49,122 nucleotides of DNA from a bacterium (GCA_025774805.1 JALGZR010000062.1:1-49122), one strand, 5' to 3'; shown: positions 38,468 to 48,436, numbered from the stretch's first letter. Translations and numbers: made by a program. The notes: generated by a model not told the origin, from the letters alone.

Positions 38468-40951
38468 ATGCGATCCTACTTCCAGTTCGTCACCTCCCAC
38501 CCGATCGGGGTGCTCGCGGCCGCCGCGCTCCTCGCTCTGGGGGTGGGGAGCTTCCTCCTCGGGATCACCCGGGATCCCGATCCGGACGCGTTCATCCCTG
38601 CCGGTCACCCGGCTCTCGCCCGCAAGCATCAGGTCGAACGGGACTTCGGCCTGAAGGAGCCGATCGTGGTGGCGATCTTCCGGGATCGGCCCGGCGGCGT
38701 CTTTCATCCTCCCACGCTCCGCCGGATCCGGGAGCTCTCCCGCGCCATCCGGGAGCTTCCGCGCGTCGGGGAAGACGACGTCGTCAGCATCGCGACGGAA
38801 TCCGGCGTCTACTTCGAGGACGGCGTTCCGGGGTTCGAGCCGCTCATGCGGGAGATCCCCGAGACGCCCGAGGGGCTCCGGGCGCTCCGGGAGGACATCC
38901 TCGGGTACGAGCTCTACCGGGGGACTCTCGTCGCGGCGGACGGCTCCGCCGCCTGCATCATCGTCCGGACGGAGGGCGATCCGGAGGACGACGAGCTCTA
39001 CCGGGATCTCCAGCGCCTGGTCGACGGCTTCCCGTTCGAGGACGAGTGGGCGGTGGTGGCGGGAGAGGCCGCGGTGCGGGCCCACATGGGAGTCGCCGTC
39101 TCCGACGACGCGCTTCGCATGAACTTCGTCTGTCCGCTGGTCATGGCGCTGCTCATCGTGCTCGCCTACCGGACCGGTCGCGGCACTCTGCTTCCCCTCT
39201 CGGTCATCGGCGGCTCCTCGGCCCTCGCCCTGGGGCTGATGGCCGCCGCGGGGGTCCCGGTCTTCATCGTGACCAACGGGATCTTCGTGATCATCATGGC
39301 CCTCGGGGTGGCCGACTCCCTTCACCTGATCGGCCAGTACTACGAAGAGCAGCTCTCTCCCCGGGGACGCAGCAAGCAGGAGATAGTCGTCGATTCGTGC
39401 ATGGCGCTCTGGTATCCGCTGCTGGTCACGACGCTGACCGACGTCGTCGGGTTCTTCGCGCTGTATCTCGTCGGGATCATGCCCCCGATCCGGTACTTCG
39501 GACTCTTCACCTGTGTCGGGGTCGTCGGAGCGCTCCTCTACTCCTACACCGTCGTTCCCGCCGGCCTCATGATCCTGCCGTTGAAGATGAGCCGGGCGTT
39601 CCAGCACCGAAGGCTCGCGACGGGCGGAGCGGCCGCCGCCCCGTCGGGCGGAGCGGCCGCCGTCCCGTCGGGCGCCGCGCGGACCGGCGGCGCCGTCGAC
39701 GATCGGGAAGGCCCGTCCCGCGGTCCGGGCCCGTCCGATCCGGAGTCCCTGGACGCCATCGGGCGGTTCATGGCCGGAGTGGGGCGGGTGGTGTTCTTCC
39801 GGACCCGTCCGGTTCTCGTGCTCGCCGGAGTGATCGTCGTGATCGCCGGCTGGGGAGCGTCGAAGCTCGTGCTCAACGACGCGCGCATCCTCGCCTTCCG
39901 GGGAGACCACCCCCTGGTTCGGGCGACGGGGGAGATCAACGAGCGCTTCGACGGCACGAGTCATCTCGACGTCGTGGTCGAGGCCTCCGAGGAGCGGGCC
40001 CTGCTCCGCCCCGACATGCTGGGGAGGATCGAGACCCTCGAGCGGTACACCGAGACGCTGCCGCACGTCGGCGGCACGCACTCGCTGGCCGGCTGGGTGA
40101 AGCGGGCGCATCAGAAGTCGAACGACGAGGATCCCGCGTTCTACGTCATTCCCGAAGACGAATCGGACACGGAGTTCTACCTCGACGTCCTGAGTGCCCG
40201 AACGTCGCCGATGGCAAGGCTTCTGCTCGAGGTCACCGACCCGACCTACACCCGGGCGAATCTGATCGTGCGGATGACCAGCAGCGAGTTCGTCCATCAG
40301 CGGGAGGTGGTGAACCGCCTGCAGGACTACCTCGACGAGCACCTCGACGACGAGACGGTGAAGTCCCATCTCGCGGGCCGCGGAGACCTCGACTACCACT
40401 GGCTGCGAACCGTGCGCTCGAGCCACGTTCGGAGCGTCGTCTTCTCCCTTTTCTGCGTCGTGTTCCTCACCGGTCTCATGTTCCGCTCGCTCCTCGGCGG
40501 GCTCCTCTGCGGGGGGACGGTGGGATTCGCCGTGCTGGTGAACTACGCCGTCATGGGGTTGGGCGACATTCCCCTCGGCGTGGGGACGTCGATGTTCGCC
40601 AGCATCGGCATCGGCGCCGGGGTCGACTTTCCGATTCACATCCTGGATCGATTGCGGGTGAGCTTCCGCCGCGGCGAAGCCGATCCGGCGGAGAGCTTCC
40701 GCACCACGCTGGCGTTCACCGGCCGCGCGCTCTTTTTCACCGCCATGATCGTCACGATCGGCTTCCTGCTGCTGCTCGTCTCGGAGTTCCGAACGCTCAA
40801 CCGTTTCGGGTTGCTCATCGGTCTCGGCATGGCCGTGAGCTTCCTCACCAGCGTCACGGTCCTGCCCGCGGTCGTCGCCCGGCTGCGGCCGCGGTTCATT
40901 TGGGGCCCGGGAGGACGACCGGCGCCCTCAGCCCGGACGATTCATGAATGA
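38468..40951 (+). CDS. MMPL/RND-family membrane transporter
   Basis: The product has 827 residues with two six-helix halves. The first helix is IGVLAAAALLALGVGSFLLG. The first half has a periplasmic loop (DPDPDAFIPAGHPALARKHQ) and a helix cluster (LVMALLIVLAYRTGRGTLLP through FFALYLVGIMPPIRYFGLFT). The second half starts near residue 435 (RPVLVLAGVIVVIAGWG) and ends with SMFASIGIGAGVDFPIHILD and FLTSVTVLPAVVARL. This two-fold layout matches hopanoid/lipid exporters and RND permeases driven by proton flow. A low-complexity linker (APSGGAAAVPSG) joins the halves. The last 7 codons (SARTIHE) and the TGA lie inside the foldback repeat, so the native end was replaced. Cargo unknown. Confidence 0.88.
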   Translation: MRSYFQFVTSHPIGVLAAAALLALGVGSFLLGITRDPDPDAFIPAGHPALARKHQVERDFGLKEPIVVAIFRDRPGGVFHPPTLRRIRELSRAIRELPRVGEDDVVSIATESGVYFEDGVPGFEPLMREIPETPEGLRALREDILGYELYRGTLVAADGSAACIIVRTEGDPEDDELYRDLQRLVDGFPFEDEWAVVAGEAAVRAHMGVAVSDDALRMNFVCPLVMALLIVLAYRTGRGTLLPLSVIGGSSALALGLMAAAGVPVFIVTNGIFVIIMALGVADSLHLIGQYYEEQLSPRGRSKQEIVVDSCMALWYPLLVTTLTDVVGFFALYLVGIMPPIRYFGLFTCVGVVGALLYSYTVVPAGLMILPLKMSRAFQHRRLATGGAAAAPSGGAAAVPSGAARTGGAVDDREGPSRGPGPSDPESLDAIGRFMAGVGRVVFFRTRPVLVLAGVIVVIAGWGASKLVLNDARILAFRGDHPLVRATGEINERFDGTSHLDVVVEASEERALLRPDMLGRIETLERYTETLPHVGGTHSLAGWVKRAHQKSNDEDPAFYVIPEDESDTEFYLDVLSARTSPMARLLLEVTDPTYTRANLIVRMTSSEFVHQREVVNRLQDYLDEHLDDETVKSHLAGRGDLDYHWLRTVRSSHVRSVVFSLFCVVFLTGLMFRSLLGGLLCGGTVGFAVLVNYAVMGLGDIPLGVGTSMFASIGIGAGVDFPIHILDRLRVSFRRGEADPAESFRTTLAFTGRALFFTAMIVTIGFLLLLVSEFRTLNRFGLLIGLGMAVSFLTSVTVLPAVVARLRPRFIWGPGGRPAPSARTIHE
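39622..39669 (+). repeat. 24-bp tandem duplication in the transporter linker
   Basis: Two adjacent 24-base units (39622-39645, 39646-39669) starting GGGCGGAGCGGCCGCCG differ at one base. They encode the Gly/Ala/Pro-rich linker between the two halves, and the frame is preserved. Confidence 0.75.
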
Positions 40952-41110
40952 TCTACTACGATCGCCGACACGCTCCACCGGACGGGCGTCCTCGGTGTCC
41001 GTACCCTGCGACGTATCGTCGAGATACGCCTCGGATCCGAACCCCTGCGGGTGCCCGTCCGGTGGGCGTCTCCGCGATCTCGCGACGATCTTCACGAATC
41101 GTCCGGGCTT
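40930..41110. repeat. Foldback/MITE-like element, copy 2
   Basis: Terminal inverted repeats AGCCCGGACGATTCATGAA (left) and its near-complement TTCACGAATCGTCCGGGCT (right) enclose about 140 bases. The interior has a second perfect 12-bp inverted repeat, CACCGGACGGGC/GCCCGTCCGGTG, and the central CGTATC-GTCGA-GATACG hairpin shared with copy 1. The loop differs between copies while the stem is kept. Copy 2 is longer because copy 1 lacks the right middle arm. It carries no gene and sits between the transporter stop and the lipoprotein ribosome-binding site. Confidence 0.75.
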
Positions 41111-41123
41111 AGGAGGGAGTGCG

Positions 41124-41627
41124 ATGAAGAGGATCGGTTCTTGGCTCGGCTTCACGACCCTGGCGGCGATCGGCCTCACCGCCTGTCAGCCGGAGCCCCC
41201 GTTCGATCGCGCGGCGGAGGAGCGGGTCCTCCGCGCGATCATGGCGCGGGTCAACGAGGCGTGGGAGACCGAGAACCTGGAATCCTTCGGCGAGCTCGTC
41301 GCGCACGACGCGGACATGCTCAACTTCGGCGCGGACATCAACGAGCACTGGACGGGCTGGGACGCCCTCGTCGTGGGACTGAAGCGGCAGTTCGAGTCCT
41401 TCGACGAGACGAAGGTCACGCCCCACGAGCTCGTGGTCGAGCTCTCACCGTCGGGTGACGCCGCCTGGCTGGCCCAGACGATGAACATGCGCTCGATGAT
41501 GCTCGGAAGCCTGGTCTCCCTGGAGGCGCGGATCACGGCCGTGTTCGCGAAGCGGAACGGGGAGTGGAAGATGGTCCAGTTCCACTACTCCCTGCCCATC
41601 TCCGAGAGCGTTCGGTTGGGGTCGTAA
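41124..41627 (+). CDS. NTF2/SnoaL-like lipoprotein
   Basis: The product has 167 residues. AGGAGGGAG precedes ATG 41124. The signal peptide ends in a lipobox (FTTLAAIGLTAC, Cys at ~21), so it is a lipoprotein. The mature part is an NTF2-like (SnoaL/DUF4440) alpha+beta domain: VLRAIMARVNEAWETENLES, HDADMLNFGADINEHWTGWD, then the last strands AVFAKRNGEWKMVQFHYSLP. Such proteins bind or turn over small hydrophobic ligands, but many are non-enzymatic. A small TCTGAG-GCG-CTCAGA hairpin follows the stop (41631-41645). No function can be assigned. Confidence 0.83.
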   Translation: MKRIGSWLGFTTLAAIGLTACQPEPPFDRAAEERVLRAIMARVNEAWETENLESFGELVAHDADMLNFGADINEHWTGWDALVVGLKRQFESFDETKVTPHELVVELSPSGDAAWLAQTMNMRSMMLGSLVSLEARITAVFAKRNGEWKMVQFHYSLPISESVRLGS

Positions 41628-41847
41628 GGGTCTGAGGCGCTCAGAGCTTCAATTGGCCTCTCTCTGGCCTCTATGAGAGGAACGTGTCAACGAATTCCAG
41701 GACGAAAGGCAGGACATCCCTTTCTAACCGCCACCATGTAGCGCCCACCTGTCTTGTCCCCGAGTCGGCCGGGGAATCACGCGACACGTCACCCTCGATC
41801 TCGGGCAACCTGTAACGGCCTCAATGGGCCCCCCGGAGCGCCCTCCG

Positions 41848-44800
41848 TCACCTTCGGGACAGGACCCCCACCGTGGATCGATTGGGACGCGTGTTGTACG
41901 TGGCGAGGTAGTCCCGCAGGGCTTCGGTGTCGGGGTAGCTCTCGGACGCCGAGTAGGGATAGCCCGACATGCCGTGGAAGGGGAGGGGAGTGATCGTGTC
42001 GGAGTGCTTCGTGTTGAGATCGCCGTCCTTGACCCAGCCGTTCGCGTAGAAGACGTAGTCGCGGACCCAACCCGCCGGCAGGTCGGGGAGCGCGCGGGCC
42101 GGAAAGCGCATCGCGAGCTCGTCCCCCGGTCCGAAGATGACGTAGCGGTCGTCGGGATCGTCGAGGAGGGCAGCGACGTCCCCGTAGCGCGTGAGCCGGC
42201 CCGCCGGCGGACTCCAGGAGCCGGTGGGGCTCACGTCGGCGTAATCGAACCGCTCGTATCCCAGCGAGTCGCGCTCCAGGCGCGAGAAGCCGCGGTAGCG
42301 CAGATTGGCCTCGCTCACGGCGAGCTCGGTGATCCGACAACGGCGCGCCCCGTTCTCGGTCGCGACGAAGACCTGATCGAAATAAACGCAGAGATTCGTC
42401 CTCAATCGGACGTGGAAGTCGTTCGTCGGAAACCGGCCGGTCAGGTCGACGGGGACGATCGCTCCCTTGCTCGTGGGCAGACCCACGGAGGGAAGGGCGG
42501 TCCGCCAGCGACCCTCGGCGTCGCGCACCTCGAGGGAGAGCGGAGCCAGGGCGTAGCGGGGGTCCTGCGCGATGGCCATCACCGTGCTGGACTCGGGCCA
42601 GTAGATCCACCCGTCCAGGAAGAGAAGCACGGATTCGGCCTCCGCGAGATCGCCGAGGTCGACGATCAGGTCGTGGGACCGGGCGAGGCCGTCGTAGGGC
42701 GTCATGGGGAACGTCGGGAACCGCCCGTCGCGATCCCGCACCAGATCCAGCACGTCGTTCCCGCGCTCGTCGACCGCGGAGACGGGGGCGCGCCGCCGGG
42801 GCACCGCGTAGAGCTTGTCCTCGGGGAACGGGGGAGCGGTGAACATCTCGTTCGGGACGATCAGGAGCTCGCCGGGGTGATCCACGACGCGCAGCCGGAC
42901 CTGGTCGACGTAGGCGGTCTCTCGGAGCTCCTCGGTGAGGCGCAGATCGAAGAAGCCCTCGCGAGGCACGAGCTGATCGGCGGCAATCATGGTCAGCTCG
43001 GTGCAGTCCGGCCGGTGGTAGACCCCCGGCGCCATGGGCACGCCGAGGGGACCGATTCCCAGAATCTCGTTGACGAGCCGATGCCCCTCCCCGTCGTACG
43101 CGTACAGAAACGCGCACGAGGCCGAGACCTTGACCTGCTCCTCCACCGTGAGGGAGGTGTCGGCGGCGGCGCCGAGCACGTTCTGCGCGACCCCGTTCGG
43201 CCACGTCACGCGAATGACGTCGACGTGGTCCAGCTCGCCCAGCCCGAAGTGGAGCTCCCCGCGATCGTAGATCCGCCTCTGGTAGTGTCCCCCCGAGGCG
43301 ATCTCGACCTCGGCGCCGAAGCCGGCCCGATTCACTCGCTTCCCGGCGAGTCGAATCCGGAGCCAGTGCCGTCCGCGACTCGCATCGTTGCGAAGGAGCC
43401 GCACGCCGTGATCCCGGGTGAGCAGCACGAGGTCCTCGTCGCCGTCCGCGTCGAGGTCCCCGACGGCGAGATCGGCGATCTCGCCGAGCTCTCCGCCGAG
43501 ACCGGCGCCTTCCGTCACGTCCCGGAAACGGTTCGCGCCGGCCGCCGCCAGCAGGACGAGGGACCGGCCCTCCCCGGCCACGAGCAGGAGATCGCACCAA
43601 CCGTCGTTGTTGAGGTCGCCGACGCGAAGACGCTCGACCGCCGAATCGTCCGCGCCCGCGGGCAGCGGAATCGGCGTTCCCGCGAAGGAAGCGCCTCCCT
43701 CGTTTCGATAGACGTGGAGGCCCGCCGAGAGCCCCACCACCAGATCGTCGTCCCCGTCGTGGTCCGTGTCGACGACGGCCACGGACACGGCGCCGGAAGG
43801 GAGCGGGGGAGAGAACGTCCCGCCGCGGACGTACGCGCCGAAGCGCGCGTTGAGAAACAGCCGCGAATCGGCATCGGCGTTCACGACGAAGAGATCGGTG
43901 TCGTGATCGTCGTCGAAATCGGCGTACGCGGCGTCGAGCGTCTGCGCCAGCGCCACGAGGAGACCCGCCTCGTCGGATTCGTCCGCAAACGTGCCGTTTC
44001 CCAGGTTCCGCAACAGCGTGTTCGACTGCCCCTCGAAGTCGGAGGGAAAGCGCGGGGGGCTCGAGGCCGTCGCGAGGGGGGAGGCGAGGTCCGCTCCGTT
44101 CCCGATGAAGAGGTCGAGGTCGTTGTCGTGGTCGTAGTCCAGGAAGAGCGCCCGGCGTCCGAAGTGGGGCTCGTTCGCCTGGGCCGCTTCGGAGGCGTCC
44201 GCGAACGTTCCGTCCCCCGAGTTGCGGTAGAGCCGGTTCGGCCCGGCGTTGACGACGTAGAGGTCGGCGTGTCCGTCGTTGTCGTAGTCTCCGAAGACGA
44301 CGTCCATGGCGAGGCCGGCGTCCCCGACCCCCGCGTCCGCGGTCGCGTCCGCGAACGTGCCGTCCCCCCGATTTCGCCAGAGTCGGTTCACGGACGCGAC
44401 GGGGTCGACGGCGCAGTGAGCCACGTAGAGGTCGAGATCCCCGTCGCCGTCGACGTCGGAGAGCTCGACCGCTCCGCCGACCGCCGGGGCGTGGCGACGA
44501 CGCAGCGCCTCGACGGCCGCCCTCCCGTCGTCCCCGACCACCGGAGGCTCCTGCGGCGCCCGCTCCCGATCCGCCGGGCGGCCGTTCCCGGCCGGCCCCG
44601 AGGAGGCCGTCACGTCGACGAAGCGGCCGACGTCCTCCGGACGCGCGACCAGCTCCCCGGTCAATCGAGTGGCGGCCCGGACGGAGGAGTACTCGCTGCG
44701 CTCCAAGGCCTCGACGGTCTTCTCCGACTCGTCGACCGTGTCCTTGACGCGGGCGAAGATCTCCTTGTGCCGCTCCGCGTTCTCGACCTCGCCTCGGAGC

Positions 44801-45390
44801 ATGTACAGGCTGATGAGCTGGTAGTGGGTGCTCGGATCCTCCGGCGCGAGCTCCGCCTTGCGCCGGAAGCTGGCGATGGCCCGCCCGTAGTCCTGCACGG
44901 ACTTGTAACAGACTCCGAGATTGTAGTGGGCGCCCTGGCAGAGGGGATCGCGGGCGGTCACCCGCTCCAGGGAGGCGATCGCCTTCTCGAACTCGCCCCG
45001 GCGCTTGTGGATGATCCCGCGGAGGTAGTGGACCGCAAGGAGGTCGGGATCGCGGGCCTCGGCCTCGGCGAGCGACGCGAGGGCGGACTCGTAGGCCTTG
45101 CCGCGCATTTCGGCGAGCGCGAGGTTGAATCGGTCGGCCGCCTCGTCGGGAGCGAGCTCGATGCAGCGGCGGTATTCCGCCGCCGCCTCCCGGAAGTCGC
45201 CGTTCTCGTAGTGGGCGCGCGCCCGGAGCCGCCGCGTGTCCAGCTCGGCCGACGCCGGCTCCTCGCTCCACGGCGCCGGCTCACCGGATGCCGGAGCCGG
45301 CTCCGCGGCGCCGGCACCGGCGAAGCCCGCACCGACCATCACCGTCAGAGCGATCGCGGCGCGGGCGGTCCTTCGATTCGTCTCTCGCAT
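41848..45390 (-). CDS. CRTAC1-like secreted TPR/FG-GAP/ASPIC protein (1180 residues)
   Basis: The start at 45390 (MRETNRRTARAAIALTVMVG) gives a signal peptide. Residues ~50-220 are TPRs (ARAHYENGDFREAAAEYRRC, GIIHKRRGEFEKAIASLERV, NLGVCYKSVQDYGRAIASFR). FG-GAP/VCBS calcium-loop repeats follow to about residue 690 (SDVDGDGDLDLYVAH, GDYDNDGHADLYVVN, LDYDHDNDLDLFIGN, VDTDHDGDDDLVV). The ASPIC/UnbV domain comes next (RHWLRIRLAGKRVNRAGFGA, VDVIRVTWPNGVAQ), then ~400 residues without recognised motifs (DQVRLRVVDHPGELLIVPNE). It is the second gene of a two-gene unit with the CRTAC1-like gene at 45462-48359 (71-base gap). It probably acts at the cell surface; ligand unknown. The 41628-41847 gap holds no supported feature beyond small hairpins. 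Confidence 0.88.
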   Translation of the reverse strand: MRETNRRTARAAIALTVMVGAGFAGAGAAEPAPASGEPAPWSEEPASAELDTRRLRARAHYENGDFREAAAEYRRCIELAPDEAADRFNLALAEMRGKAYESALASLAEAEARDPDLLAVHYLRGIIHKRRGEFEKAIASLERVTARDPLCQGAHYNLGVCYKSVQDYGRAIASFRRKAELAPEDPSTHYQLISLYMLRGEVENAERHKEIFARVKDTVDESEKTVEALERSEYSSVRAATRLTGELVARPEDVGRFVDVTASSGPAGNGRPADRERAPQEPPVVGDDGRAAVEALRRRHAPAVGGAVELSDVDGDGDLDLYVAHCAVDPVASVNRLWRNRGDGTFADATADAGVGDAGLAMDVVFGDYDNDGHADLYVVNAGPNRLYRNSGDGTFADASEAAQANEPHFGRRALFLDYDHDNDLDLFIGNGADLASPLATASSPPRFPSDFEGQSNTLLRNLGNGTFADESDEAGLLVALAQTLDAAYADFDDDHDTDLFVVNADADSRLFLNARFGAYVRGGTFSPPLPSGAVSVAVVDTDHDGDDDLVVGLSAGLHVYRNEGGASFAGTPIPLPAGADDSAVERLRVGDLNNDGWCDLLLVAGEGRSLVLLAAAGANRFRDVTEGAGLGGELGEIADLAVGDLDADGDEDLVLLTRDHGVRLLRNDASRGRHWLRIRLAGKRVNRAGFGAEVEIASGGHYQRRIYDRGELHFGLGELDHVDVIRVTWPNGVAQNVLGAAADTSLTVEEQVKVSASCAFLYAYDGEGHRLVNEILGIGPLGVPMAPGVYHRPDCTELTMIAADQLVPREGFFDLRLTEELRETAYVDQVRLRVVDHPGELLIVPNEMFTAPPFPEDKLYAVPRRRAPVSAVDERGNDVLDLVRDRDGRFPTFPMTPYDGLARSHDLIVDLGDLAEAESVLLFLDGWIYWPESSTVMAIAQDPRYALAPLSLEVRDAEGRWRTALPSVGLPTSKGAIVPVDLTGRFPTNDFHVRLRTNLCVYFDQVFVATENGARRCRITELAVSEANLRYRGFSRLERDSLGYERFDYADVSPTGSWSPPAGRLTRYGDVAALLDDPDDRYVIFGPGDELAMRFPARALPDLPAGWVRDYVFYANGWVKDGDLNTKHSDTITPLPFHGMSGYPYSASESYPDTEALRDYLATYNTRPNRSTVGVLSRR

Positions 45391-45461
45391 CTCGTCACTC
45401 GCGGTGAGCGGGGCCTTGCCGCACTCCGAGGCTCGGGCGGGTTCCGCCCGTCCTCCTCGGC

Positions 45462-48359
45462 CTACTCCACCCAGACCCGGGCCAGGTCCGTGTCGACGGG
45501 ATCCTCGAGCCCCCGCAGCTCCTTGATGTAGGCGATCAGCTCGTCCTGCGATTCGTCCGCCAGCCGGAGGCGGAGCGCGAGCTCCGGAGAGTCGGGGTAC
45601 TCCTCGAGACCCCTCTCCCACGCCGTCCGCGCCCGCGCGAGGTTCTCCTCCAGTCCCTCCTCCCGGTTCTTGACGTAGCTGTCGCCCAGTCCCACGTAAC
45701 CCAGCGCGAAGTAGTCGCGCTGGCTCTCGGGGGGTAGGGTCTTCTGGAGCGCGATCAGCTCGGTGAAGTCCTGAATCGCCAGAGGGGCGTGGCCCAGCTT
45801 GCGCGGCCAGTGGAGGTGGTTCATCGCCCGGATGTACTTGGCCGACCAGCAGTTCGCGTCGAGGTTCAGGATGGCGTCGAGCTCCGCGAGGGATCGGTTC
45901 GACAGCTTGCCCTGGCTCACGATGCCGAGCTTCGGATAGGGCATCTTGTCCACGTAGGAGAGCGCCTTGTTGAGCCGGACCATGATCGACTCCGGGTGCT
46001 CCTCCACCATTGCCTCGAAGAAGCGAATCGAACGGTCGAAAAAGGCGTGGCCGTACCGGCGGATCAACTTCCGGTACTCGTTCGTGTACGTCAGAGAGTT
46101 CGGATCGAGTCGGATCGCCCTCTCCATCTCGTCGAGAGCGCTCTCCCGGCGGCCGCGGCGATCCAGGAGCATGGCGAAGTCAACGCGGAGCCGGGGGTTC
46201 TCCGGGTCGTCGGCGATCTCCTGCCGGAACTGCAGGAACTGTTTCTTGAAGTCCGCCACCTCTTCCCAGGCGAGCTCCGGCTTCTCCGCTTCACCGGTCT
46301 CGGCGACGACCGCCTTCGCCTCCCGCTGCGCCTCCCCCCGGCGCGCCTCGTGCTCTGCCTCCCGGAACCGCTTCCGCTCCTCGAGGAACGAAGCCGGCGT
46401 GCTCTCCGTGTAGCGGACGATCCGATCGGCCGCGACGTCGGTCCATCGCTCCACGTATCCGGTCGGCCAGCGGATCTCGAGCGTATCGACGACCGTTCGC
46501 TCTCCGAGCCCGAAGTGCAGACGATACGGACACTGGCTGTGGTCGCCGTTTCCCCCGTCGAGCTCCCGAATCTGGCGCAGGTCCCCCGCCACCGCCGCGA
46601 CCCGCGTCCCGATCGCGTCCCGGTTGCAGTTCGTCCCGGTCAGCTCCACCTGGAGCCAGTGGTTCCGGTTGCCGACGTCGTTCCGAAGGAGGACCCCGTT
46701 CTGTCCCTGGTTGGAGATGTAGACGTCGAGATCGCCGTCGTTGTCGAAGTCGGCCATCGCCAGCCCGCGGCCGTCCCCGATGTGGTCGAGCCCCAGCTTC
46801 GAGGCCACCTCGGTGAAGACCTCGCTGCCTTCGTTGCGCCAGACGCGCGAGGGCTCGTAACCGGCGAACGTCTTGTCGGCGAGCTCCGGCCACATCTGCG
46901 CGTCCCGGGGATTGAATCCGGGCATGGTCACGGCGGTGGCCAGATCGGTGAAGTACTCACCTTCCCCGGCGGAGATGTAGCCGTTCGCCACCATGATGTC
47001 TAGATCGCCGTCGTTGTCGAAGTCCCAGAATCTACCCGCCCAGCACCATCCCGCGTCGTAGACGTTCGTCTCGAACGAGACGTCGCTGAATCGGCCGTTT
47101 CCGATGTTGCGGTAGAGCTGGTTGCCCTCGCGGACGTACTCCTTGGTCCAGATGTTCGTGATGTAGAGGTCGAGCCAGCCATCGTTGTTGTAATCGCCGA
47201 AGTCGACGTTCATGCCCTTGTTCGTGTCCCAGCCGATGGCGTCGTCGGTGACGTTCGTGAACGTGCCGTCCGCGTTCGTGCGGAACACGCGGTCCTGACC
47301 GAAGTCGTTCGCGCAGACGAGATCCTGGTCGCCGTCGTTGTCGACGTCGGCCACTCCGACGTCAAGGGTCCAGCCCGTGTCGTCCAGATCCAGCTCCGCG
47401 CTGACGTCCGCGAACGTGCCGTCCCCGTTGTTCCGGTACATCACGTTGGGACCCCCGTCGCGCGCCGTCTCGAAGTCCTCGTGCATCTGATGGGCGTCGC
47501 GAAGACTCCACAGATGGACGTTCCGGAAGTAGTTGCCCACGTAGAGATCGAGGAAGCCGTCGCCGTCGAAGTCGAACCAGACCGCGGCGTTCCCGTTTCC
47601 GGGATCGCTTACCCCGGCCGCCTCGGTCACGTCCGTGAAGGTCCCGTCGCCGTTTGCGCGATAGAGGACGTTCCAGCCCCACTTCACTACGTAGAGGTCG
47701 AGCCAGCCGTCGTTGTCGTAGTCCCCCCAGACCGCGTCCATGCTCGTGCCGCGGTTCTGGTAGACCTGGATGCTTTCCGCCTCTCTCTTGAGGACGAAGA
47801 GCTGGCCCGGGTCGACGAGCTTCCAGGTCGTGCCGGAGTGCAGTACGGAGAGCGCCGCATCGCCGGAGAGCGGAAGGCCCCGGTCGGCGAACTCACGGCC
47901 CAGGGCCGGCGAGATCGTGCGCGCATCCAGATCGACTCCGTGAAACGGCTCCAGGGCGAAGAGAAAGGCCTCGTGGTTGGTCCGGGCCACCCCCGCGTCT
48001 TCGCCGACCTCGTCGAACGTCGCGTCCCCCCGGTTCCGGAAGAGACGGTTCGGGGTGCCGATCCGGGAGTTCGTGACGTAGAGATCGATGTCTCCGTCGC
48101 GATCGTAGTCGGCGGCGGCCACCGACGCCCCCACCGAGGCCATCCAGGCCATGATGCGGTTCAGCTTCTCGTCCATGACCGGCTTCTCGTGCCGGTGGAG
48201 CACGCCGGCCGCGGTCGTGATGTCCACGAACGCCGGACCGCCCGGACGGGGCTCCGTGTCGGGGTCGGCGGCATCGGCCGATCGACCGGTCGCCGGCAGC
48301 GTGAGCAGAAGAGCCGACGCCAGCAGAGCCGCCCGGCTCCACTCTCGGAATTCGCTCAT
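45462..48359 (-). CDS. CRTAC1-like secreted FG-GAP/ASPIC/TPR protein (965 residues)
   Basis: The start at 48359 has GAGAGGAGAGG upstream and a signal peptide (AALLASALLLTLPATGRSAD). The order of modules is the reverse of its partner: FG-GAP repeats first (ADYDRDGDIDLYVTN, GDYDNDGWLDLYVVK, FDFDGDGFLDLYVGN, GDYNNDGWLDLYITN, ADFDNDGDLDVYISN), then ASPIC/UnbV (NHWLQVELTGTNCNRDAIGT, VDTLEIRWPTGYVERW) near residues 550-650. A charged linker (EERKRFREAEHEARRGEAQR) follows, and C-terminal TPR-like helices (LRVDFAMLLDRRGRRESALD, AYIKELRGLEDPVD) end it. It leads the two-gene unit. The pair may form a complex at the surface; this is inference. Confidence 0.88.
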   Translation of the reverse strand: MSEFREWSRAALLASALLLTLPATGRSADAADPDTEPRPGGPAFVDITTAAGVLHRHEKPVMDEKLNRIMAWMASVGASVAAADYDRDGDIDLYVTNSRIGTPNRLFRNRGDATFDEVGEDAGVARTNHEAFLFALEPFHGVDLDARTISPALGREFADRGLPLSGDAALSVLHSGTTWKLVDPGQLFVLKREAESIQVYQNRGTSMDAVWGDYDNDGWLDLYVVKWGWNVLYRANGDGTFTDVTEAAGVSDPGNGNAAVWFDFDGDGFLDLYVGNYFRNVHLWSLRDAHQMHEDFETARDGGPNVMYRNNGDGTFADVSAELDLDDTGWTLDVGVADVDNDGDQDLVCANDFGQDRVFRTNADGTFTNVTDDAIGWDTNKGMNVDFGDYNNDGWLDLYITNIWTKEYVREGNQLYRNIGNGRFSDVSFETNVYDAGWCWAGRFWDFDNDGDLDIMVANGYISAGEGEYFTDLATAVTMPGFNPRDAQMWPELADKTFAGYEPSRVWRNEGSEVFTEVASKLGLDHIGDGRGLAMADFDNDGDLDVYISNQGQNGVLLRNDVGNRNHWLQVELTGTNCNRDAIGTRVAAVAGDLRQIRELDGGNGDHSQCPYRLHFGLGERTVVDTLEIRWPTGYVERWTDVAADRIVRYTESTPASFLEERKRFREAEHEARRGEAQREAKAVVAETGEAEKPELAWEEVADFKKQFLQFRQEIADDPENPRLRVDFAMLLDRRGRRESALDEMERAIRLDPNSLTYTNEYRKLIRRYGHAFFDRSIRFFEAMVEEHPESIMVRLNKALSYVDKMPYPKLGIVSQGKLSNRSLAELDAILNLDANCWSAKYIRAMNHLHWPRKLGHAPLAIQDFTELIALQKTLPPESQRDYFALGYVGLGDSYVKNREEGLEENLARARTAWERGLEEYPDSPELALRLRLADESQDELIAYIKELRGLEDPVDTDLARVWVE

Positions 48360-48436
48360 GCGCCCTCTCCTCTCGCACCTCGGTCCGGCTTCGGACCGCC
48401 GCCGCGGGGAGCCGATGATACCGCCTCGCCCGCGTT

